Assembly: GCA_002633005.1 (NCBI GenBank)
Contig: NMRA01000359.1
Span: forward strand, 145,430-209,429
DNA: 64,000 nt
Direction: 5' to 3'
Origin: Phoronis australis
Taxonomy: Eukaryota; Phoronida; Phoronidae
Position numbers and translations under genes: made by a program. Every line of letters begins with the position of its first letter. Position 1 is the first letter of the stretch. Below, piece by piece: positions 58,201 to 64,000 of the stretch. The notes under the pieces are model-generated. The model worked only from the letters and a program-made list of their open reading frames with translations, had not been told where the DNA came from and made no database searches.

Positions 58201-60140
58201 GGTGTACCACAAGGTAAATTCTATTGCTATCAATAATACTGTCAATATCATTTATTAGTTTCGTTCTTATCAGTCCTGTCGCTTAAGGCATTAATAATAT
58301 CACTGCTATTTTACGACTGGAAGCATAAATAAATGTATTATGACCAATATTATTCAGTCACACAATGACATTATGCGAAATGCAGACGATTGATTAAAAT
58401 GTTAGAAGTGGTCAAATTTAGAAACGCAATTATTTTATATATTTTTCTTCGTATTTCAGCACTAGAGGCTAAAACCAATTGAAATCATGCACAATCAACC
58501 TTTAACGTTTTATGGATTGTGTTACGACGTGTTTTGTGCTGTATACATTTTCCACAGAGAATTTTAATGTTCAGATTTGCCTTTCTTCAGGTCACACCGT
58601 ACATGGTTACTATTCGCTACCCGGAACAAAAGATTGGAAGGCTGAAGTTCCTTACACTCTCGACTCGACCAAACGGGCGTCGTACCAGCAACCAAATCAA
58701 CACCGGGAATTGTTGAATAACGTGACCCGATTTGGATGTAACAAAACACACGGAGTACCAGCTTATGGAACAGGTGAACATTATAGTTGTTAACTGTGGC
58801 TTTGGTCTTAAATCTAAATCTTTAGGTTAGCCGCAACTATTGATTTCTATGGTGTTAATACCTTACATTACATAAGCACAATCGACTGACTTTTGCCGTT
58901 TTCACCACCGCTGCGCGCGCAGCATATTTTAGCATCAATTCAGCAATTTCACCTGTTCCGTTTTTATCTTACAGTGCCAACATCTCATCCGGTTTACATG
59001 AACATGAGAGGAAAAACAACATACCACAGGGAGTTTAATGAGAAAGCCCCAGGAAGAATGTCGTCCACCGGGGTTGGGGCGTCGATATCGGACGACATCA
59101 TAACAGGTAAACTATTGCCAATCTCTGTTTTTCTCATAATACCATATGAGAGATATTTTGTGTTGTAGTCACCGATTTCTTTACAAGTATGGTGTCTGTT
59201 CCTTGTTTTTAAACTTAATTTTGTTCACCATGCTGTATGTCGTAAAAGCGTCTAAGAATTAAGTACTGGAAGAGTTCGCTGGATGATACTTGCCTGTCAC
59301 GTTTTTTGCAATCGTCTATTTACAATGTTTTGTAATCCTATTTTAGTAAACTGCTAGGCAGTGACTTCAGAGAATTAACCTTTATGAGAATTGTAAGTTC
59401 AGAGTGATGGCGTGACTTTTGTTTTATGAATTTTGTTGAGATTCAATTTTTTTTTTTTTTTTTGATTTGGTAATTAGCTTCGTTCCGGCCGTCACGACGG
59501 TGTGTAAAGTATTCTTACTTTGATTTACTCAGTGCATTTGAATATGTGTTTCAGTTTCATATTATTTTGGTCAATTCTGTGCATTCGAATTTGTTATACG
59601 TGAAAGTGATCGTGTTGTGATTCTCATTTTCGTTTGTTGGACGAGCTTAACATTTAAAAATAGAACCTATTTTCCAAGATATGTACAGGAAAAATAAACC
59701 AAATAAATATGTCTGCAAGTAAACTTGTTTCAGAACTCTTAATATAACAGGTTTTGTTCCGTTTGTTATGGTTATAAAATCAAGAAAAGAAAATCAAATG
59801 CAAAGAAGATAAAAACTGTAGGCCCTAAGTCAACGTACTATCGTATTATTCTAAGGTTTAACGTCAACTCTGCCTTATGGTCATACTGAGGTTTTATTGT
59901 TGATATGTGATCGGTATTAATATGAATGCAACCCCTATTTTTGTTTCTTTTTGGGTTGTAACATCGGCTATCAGTGATACTGTTGCTTTACTTGTGTTTT
60001 TCTGTTTTACAGCTCGTCCACCCTCCACACCGTCGTCCATTCGCTCGACGAAAAGATCGCGCATACCCGCGGCAACGCCGTTATTCAGCGGGAGAACAAA
60101 CTCCCCCTCCTGGGTACCCACTTGGACTGGTCCACAGTAA
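55286..60140 (+). CDS. Probable ciliary/sperm microtubule inner protein, unnamed (7 exons)
   Basis: Exons 55286-55378, 56653-56912, 57314-57473, 58066-58213, 58591-58773, 58975-59106 and 60013-60140 join with matching phases into 367 residues, all with GT-AG borders. The start is MAGVDYLLPPRTPTSVLGHY. No catalytic domain, signal peptide or membrane helix is visible. It is Pro-, Tyr- and Ser-rich with short motifs such as LRSTYQYDYIGVPQG, HTVHGYYSLPGTKDW and GKTTYHREF. Pro/Gly/Tyr-rich sequences with repeated STY-x-x-D/F-type motifs are common in axonemal microtubule inner proteins (SPMIP, CFAP and TEX26-like groups), so that role is inferred from style only. SPMIP8/TEPP is one candidate I could not verify. 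A tRNA gene lies in intron 3. The final exon ends TWTGPQ and TAA. Confidence 0.85.
57625..57706 (+). tRNA. tRNA-Ser (UGA)
   Basis: 82 nt. The acceptor stem GCTGCGA pairs perfectly with TCGCAGC, followed by discriminator G. The D-arm is GGCCGAGTGGTTAAGGC, the anticodon loop is CTTGAAA with anticodon TGA, there is a long variable arm (GGGTTCTTCCC) as in type II tRNAs, and the T-arm is GCAGGTTCGAATCCTGC. A and B boxes are therefore intact. A T run (ATTTTTTTCC) just downstream suits pol III termination. It lies in the sense orientation inside an intron of the 55286 gene. Confidence 0.97.
57711..57720 (+). terminator. Pol III T-run terminator of tRNA-Ser
   Basis: Seven consecutive T starting a few bases after the tRNA 3' end. 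Confidence 0.8.
59107..60012. other. Last intron of the 55286 gene
   Basis: Contains a long T run near 59445-59463 and otherwise no recognised feature. Confidence 0.6.
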
Positions 60141-60878
60141 TGGGACTACCGCACGACATTCGTTCATGTCCGAAGCTAGTCATTGAAGGTCGCACTGTAA
60201 AAGCCGCGCTGTCCCGTGGTAGACTAAAGTTATTCGAGACTTATCATTCATCTCTGTAAGACAAGATAAAGATGAAGTCATATATACATATCATAGATTA
60301 TTCTTTCCAGGTTTTACTGATTAATGTGGTATTTTCTCACCGGCATATTCCAAAGTCGAGGGTAGTTTTGAAAACAGAATTACACGAGATGGAGCAGTGT
60401 AATGAATGCGTAGATAGTGGGGAGGTGTGGCGCGTCCTGTTAAAATACTTGATTATTTATACTCAGCCAAATCTTCCAGTTTCCGCTGAGAATACGTGGA
60501 GTGATGAGGCTAAGTGTGTCGGCGAAGCGCACGTGTTTGGGTACATTGTACCCATATTGTATCAGGATCTCCTTCGAGATATTATTTGCTCAAGAGTTAT
60601 GTAACGTTGTGCTTTAATCTAGATGCTTTTTAGTAAGCAAATTGTCAACATATGCGACAGTGTCTTAATGAATAAGCACGCAGCTCATTGGATCCACGTT
60701 TTATAATAATAATATAAATTCAATGTTATTTTGTATTTTGAATTGTGTATGTTTTTCATGAGTTGCTCATTTTTTTATTCTAGATGTCTCAGCCATTGTC
60801 ACCCGTACTATTGTACAGTGGTGGTTTTTATTTCATCTTTGTAATGAGCTGATCTCTGTGATGTATTTGTCCAAGACA

Positions 60879-60884
60879 ATAAAT
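60879..60884 (+). promoter_or_regulatory. Polyadenylation signal of the 55286 gene
   Basis: AATAAA about 740 bp after the stop. The open frame at 60272-60604 in this 3' UTR is not supported as a gene. Confidence 0.6.
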
Positions 60885-61667
60885 TGATTGCTATTATAAA
60901 ATATTTTTATTTGAATGAAATCTAGTGCTGCATTTTGAATAAATGAAAATGAGCTGAAAGTTAATCAGTCAATCAGTTTATTTACAAAAGCATTAAAGGT
61001 CTTGGCCCACATATAACACAACATACTAGATACAAAAGAGCTGACAGTTTAAAAGTCTGGAGATTTTTCTAAAAAGGCGATGATATATAGAAGTCAAAAC
61101 AATGACATTTGTGAAATGCTACGATCATATTCGGTGGGCAGTAGTGCAATGAAATTTAAATTTAAACGCAAGCAACGTAATGCACTCAATTTCGTAAAAA
61201 AAGCCTGTGTTTCAAGTCAGCCCGATAGCATGAAGTGTCCATGTCGTCACTATTTGAATTCAAGGATACCAAACCCGGTTTTTGCCTATCACTAGACACT
61301 AAAAACGACTTTTCCATCCGTAACCCTCGACAATCCTCAAAAGTTTGGAGGAAATATGAAAATTCCTTTCTAAGTCTGNGGGGTCTGTGCAGGCCAGTTG
61401 ACACGGACAGCCGGCTGACTGCCCGAGAACTTTCGCCGTAAGAATTGAAGGTTGATTTGTCCTTGCCAGGTAAAAGACACAACTGACGATGTAATATGCG
61501 CTTAGATTGAATCGACACTCACCTGCTCCTTTAAGTAACATGCATGCATATTTGAAGAACATATAGGGTTTTTAAAAAGTCCTTTCAGTTTTTTTCGGCC
61601 AAAAGCACACGGCCCAGTCATGTACCCGCAATTGCACCCAATAGGTGCCGCTGTATTATGGGCACAT
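60885..61667. other. Intergenic region before ATG13
   Basis: Holds the gap at 61379. The open frames around it cross the gap and are not credible. Confidence 0.5.
61379..61379. other. Assembly gap (single n) upstream of ATG13
   Basis: Single n within the intergenic region. No duplicated flank was noticed. Confidence 0.8.
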
Positions 61668-61677
61668 GTCACGTGAC
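61668..61677. promoter_or_regulatory. CLEAR-type E-box in the ATG13 promoter
   Basis: GTCACGTGAC, a perfect match to the TFEB/MITF-family CLEAR consensus, lies 201 bp before the start codon of ATG13. TFEB-class factors activate lysosome and autophagy genes in animals. One more exact copy of the 10-mer occurs at 15618-15627 in a mesh-like intron, so presence alone is not proof. Confidence 0.55.
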
Positions 61678-61877
61678 AACCTGAAAAGAAAACATGGAAG
61701 TGAAAATGTGATGTTTTGTGTCGATGGCTTTGAGAACACAGGCCGGTGGACTCTGATGTTGTCCCTGAAATGTGTCTTGAACTGGTATATCAGTGTACGA
61801 TGAGCTAAGGAGACTTGTAGCTTGAGAATCTGTAGCATAAATCTTCTAATTGATCGCTGGGCGCCCAACCCGTGAGG

Positions 61878-64000
61878 ATGAAGAGTTCAGACAAAAAGGA
61901 TTTGGAGAAGTTCACTAAATTTCTTGTTTACAAAAGCATGCAAATTGTTGTTCAGAGCCGCTTAGGCGAGAAAGTCGAGACGAAATCAAAAGCTGGATCA
62001 TCTGGAGCTGACTGGGTATGGGTTTCGTTTGGCTTGTGAAAAAGTATAAGTTAAAATCTGACAAATACAAGGAGTTTCGTGCATTCAATTATCATGTGCT
62101 ATGTTGCATGGAAAGTGGTTCATAAAATCTGGGCAGATTTTACCATGCTAACATGAATGTCACCTTCAAAATATACTAGCTTTTTGTTCAATGCTTGAAT
62201 GTGACATATGGCACTGTGTGGTCGGATATAGTGGTCCCTGATTTTGAGAACCAGGCAATTGCTAAATAACGGGCTCGTTCGTTATCCAATATCGATGAAA
62301 CTGGTTATCAAAATCAGGGACCGCTGTATCCGATCAGTGCAGTAACATATCCCAGCAGTTTTGCCAGTTTTTTGTGTAACTGGTGCAATATTGCCTGCTG
62401 GTGAGTCACATTGTACTTGACTACACCTAACCAGTTATCTTGTACTTTCAAAATTCTAGACCTTAAAGTGTACACAACATGACTCTAGTACCTCAAAATA
62501 AATTTTATTATTATATCTTACTAGATTTCAGTGCCTTTAGTGCACAGCTCATAAATAAACACGCAAAAATTGAAAAAAATAATAATTATGTACAACGTCA
62601 TGGGTTGAACCCAATTCGTTCGCCATACTGTTCGGATCAGAGACAAAGTGTATAGAGTGAAGAGAAAGCAAAGTACATTTAGCGTCGAGAAGGTTCGTAG
62701 AGGGATCAAGAGATGTATTTCCGGAGGCTGCAGCAACAGCAGCCAGGCGGAGAACATCTCGGTGTTCCGAAGGACACCAAAGTTGCGCAGAAGTGGCATC
62801 GCTTCGTGCGCCGAACGAGAGTGTGGGACGTCATCGTGGACCAAGTGATTCGGTCCGGGGCCACTCTGTGTTCTGCCCACTTTGAGGGCTCGTGTTTCGA
62901 CTCCAGTCACAGGAGACGTTACGATGAAGGACTGGTTCAATAAAGGACAACATTTATCATTCAGAAACATCAGCTCTTAATTAAGGATCGTATGTTGGAT
63001 TACTGGGTTGACTTGCCGAACCCGAGGTCGCTTCTCTCGCGGGAGGATCCAGTTCGTAAGGCTCAAAGTAGAAAAGTACGCTGCCGGAAGTACATTAAAC
63101 TTATTCTCGCTTTCGTGCAACCCCATTTCCTCATCCTGGCCACCATTCCCGTACGTTTCTTCATAGTATTCGTTCAATTCTTGCTCATAATCGTCGTCGC
63201 TTTCAAATTCCCTGCTCTCCGCCATTGTGCAATGCTAGTCACTGATCTCTTGTGTTCAACCCATGACGTCACATGGCGGGAAATGTGAAAATTGGCAAAA
63301 TTGAAAGAAAAATCAAAATTTTGAGCTAATTACACAAAATAAACATGGGTTTAGCTAAAGTTTACGTCATACATTTAGTCTGTGGCCACCGGTAATTTAA
63401 AATGTGCAAAAATCCATGGTGTGTACTGTTTAAAGCAACAGTTGCCAAGTGGCAAAAATGGGTACCTACTATGTAGGCCTTTCCAAACCAACCCCTAACC
63501 CTGTATCTGACTTTCCTGGTTTTATGCTTTACCATTTTTAAACTGCTTTATTTTTTAGTTCAACTTGAACATCCGTGACATATCAGATGTCACCACGGAA
63601 ACAAAGCGAGTATTGGCTGGACAGCTGTTGACCAATGGTCAAGCGGTGTGCCTAGAGATCTCCTTGAAGACGGCAGAGGGCGAAACCATGGTATTAGAAC
63701 AGTGGGTGCTCAGTATGAACCCACCAACTGACCCTGTTTCTAGGGTGTCCTACACAATCTACAATAGGATGGGGACACTACTGAAGTCTCTATTTTGCGT
63801 TACCCGTGTTGTTCCTGGTTACAAACTGTCTCGTAAACAAGGCCAAGATTCCTATGTCATTTGCTACAGGCTTTACTTAGGAGAACCTCAACTCAACTCT
63901 CTGGGATCAGGAAGTGGCAAGCGAACCATTGGATCAGTGGCGACGCCTGTTGGTACTATTACTTTGAGTGTGGCGTACCGTACCAAGTTGTTAATATCTC
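61878..64000 (+). CDS. ATG13: Autophagy-related protein 13, 5' part (runs off the window)
   Basis: Exon 1 (61878-62015) encodes MKSSDKKDLEKFTKFLVYKS and continues to GSSGADW. After a 1543-bp intron, exon 2 (63559 to at least 64000) resumes in phase 0 with FNLNIRDISDVTTETKRVL. Further family signatures are CLEISLKTAEGETMVLEQW, VSYTIYNRMGTLLKSL, TRVVPGYKLSRKQG and the final TIGSVATPVGTITLSVAYR. Together these are the N-terminal HORMA domain of animal ATG13, which recruits ATG9 and ATG101 and works with ULK1 and FIP200 to start autophagosome formation. About 193 residues are in the window; the C-terminal disordered half lies beyond it. The intron carries two transposon-like elements. The start matches the family N-terminus. 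Confidence 0.96.
62211..62340. mobile_element. 130-bp near-palindromic MITE in the ATG13 intron
   Basis: Ends of about 40 bp are inverted: GCACTG...GGTCCCTGATTTTGA...ACCAG on the left and the complement on the right. The centre contains AACGGGCTCGTTCGTTAT. ACATAT occurs just outside both ends (62204 and 62345) and may be a target duplication. Similar ends are typical of pogo/Tigger-type non-autonomous elements; that assignment is tentative. Confidence 0.7.
62648..62943 (+). pseudogene. Frameshifted THAP zinc-finger domain
   Basis: One frame gives RCISGGCSNSSQAENISVF, which supplies the first Cys pair of a THAP (C2CH) finger. The next frame continues PKDTKVAQKWHRFVRRTRVW and then ATLCSAHFEGSCFD, with the invariant Trp and the Cys-x2-His pair. 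The two parts join only through a frameshift near 62762, where the usual residues before Pro-Lys-Asp are missing, so a small deletion probably broke it. The plus frame stops at 62941. No transposase catalytic region follows. Confidence 0.7.
62977..63225 (-). CDS. Acidic ORF of the THAP-containing element (82 residues)
   Basis: Starts MAESREFESDDDYEQELNEY near the right inverted repeat and runs towards the THAP frame. The N-terminus is strongly acidic and the C-terminus basic (REKRPRVRQVNP). Acidic N-termini like this occur in proteins encoded by Harbinger-type and other animal DNA transposons, but no domain is diagnostic. It may be only the first exon of a deleted gene. Confidence 0.4.
   Translation of the reverse strand: MAESREFESDDDYEQELNEYYEETYGNGGQDEEMGLHESENKFNVLPAAYFSTLSLTNWILPREKRPRVRQVNPVIQHTILN

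Larger units (their letters stand above)
62595..63269. mobile_element. Two-ORF element with 16-bp inverted repeats (THAP-containing)
   Basis: Positions 62595-62610 (ACGTCATGGGTTGAAC) and 63254-63269 are exact reverse complements. They enclose a THAP-type frame on plus and an acidic frame on minus that converge on each other. THAP domains are the DNA-binding part of P-element and Kolobok-type transposases, so this looks like an internally deleted DNA transposon inserted in the ATG13 intron. The true ends may lie slightly outside the 16-mers. Confidence 0.55.

Noticed and set aside
60272-60604. 110-residue plus-strand frame after the 55286 gene
   Set aside because: It lies before the polyadenylation signal in the 3' UTR, with no motif or Kozak support.
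61186-61562. Open frames spanning the gap at 61379
   Set aside because: They pass through an n of unknown true length, so the frame is not meaningful.
1-64000. CRISPR array, prophage, integron or bacterial operon
   Set aside because: No regularly spaced repeats, no bacterial gene packing and no ribosome binding sites. The window is clearly eukaryotic.

Overview
The window is from an invertebrate animal nuclear genome. The evidence is many short spliced exons with GT-AG borders, large introns full of small transposons and LINE remnants, a eukaryotic tRNA gene, and recognisable animal genes (mesh-like, EFHC2, CMC4, ATG13). The organism is probably a highly heterozygous marine invertebrate, perhaps a deuterostome such as an echinoderm or hemichordate; that is a guess. 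Six single 'n' characters mark contig joins. At three of them (2448, 28407, 45834) the sequence on both sides is nearly the same, which looks like two alleles left unmerged in the assembly rather than real duplication.

Layout. 759-31380 (minus) is one 20-exon gene for a mesh/SUSD2-like junction protein. Its order is signal peptide, NIDO, E-set-like region, AMOP, VWD with a GDPH motif, sushi, one transmembrane helix and a long cytoplasmic tail. Every exon phase closes and the spliced frame is 1239 codons plus stop is included in 1240. The last two exons appear twice. 31381-37003 is largely empty. 37004-39632 (plus) is a small coiled-coil protein gene whose start is uncertain. 40080-46825 (minus) is EFHC2, 11 exons and 749 residues, with exon 2 present twice in the assembly. 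47254-50768 (plus) is CMC4, two exons and 68 residues, head to head with EFHC2 across 428 bp. 55286-60140 (plus) is a 7-exon, 367-residue protein that looks like a ciliary or sperm microtubule inner protein, with a tRNA-Ser(UGA) gene in its third intron. 61878-64000 (plus) is the 5' part of ATG13, running off the window end.

Functional themes. The mesh-like protein is expected at epithelial septate junctions, and GATA-type sites sit just upstream of its start. EFHC2 and probably the 55-60 kb gene belong to the axoneme. CMC4 is a mitochondrial intermembrane-space twin CX9C protein. ATG13 is the HORMA subunit of the autophagy-initiating ULK complex, and a perfect CLEAR-type site lies about 200 bp upstream of its start codon.

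Accessory DNA. The introns hold a 410-bp foldback element with perfect 32-bp ends, a 1.5-kb imperfect palindrome inside CMC4, several families of short inverted-repeat elements, two LINE 3' fragments, and a two-ORF element with a frameshifted THAP domain inside ATG13. I found no CRISPR, prophage or bacterial operon. I see no clear new multi-gene system; the palindrome and the THAP-containing element are the least explained structures.
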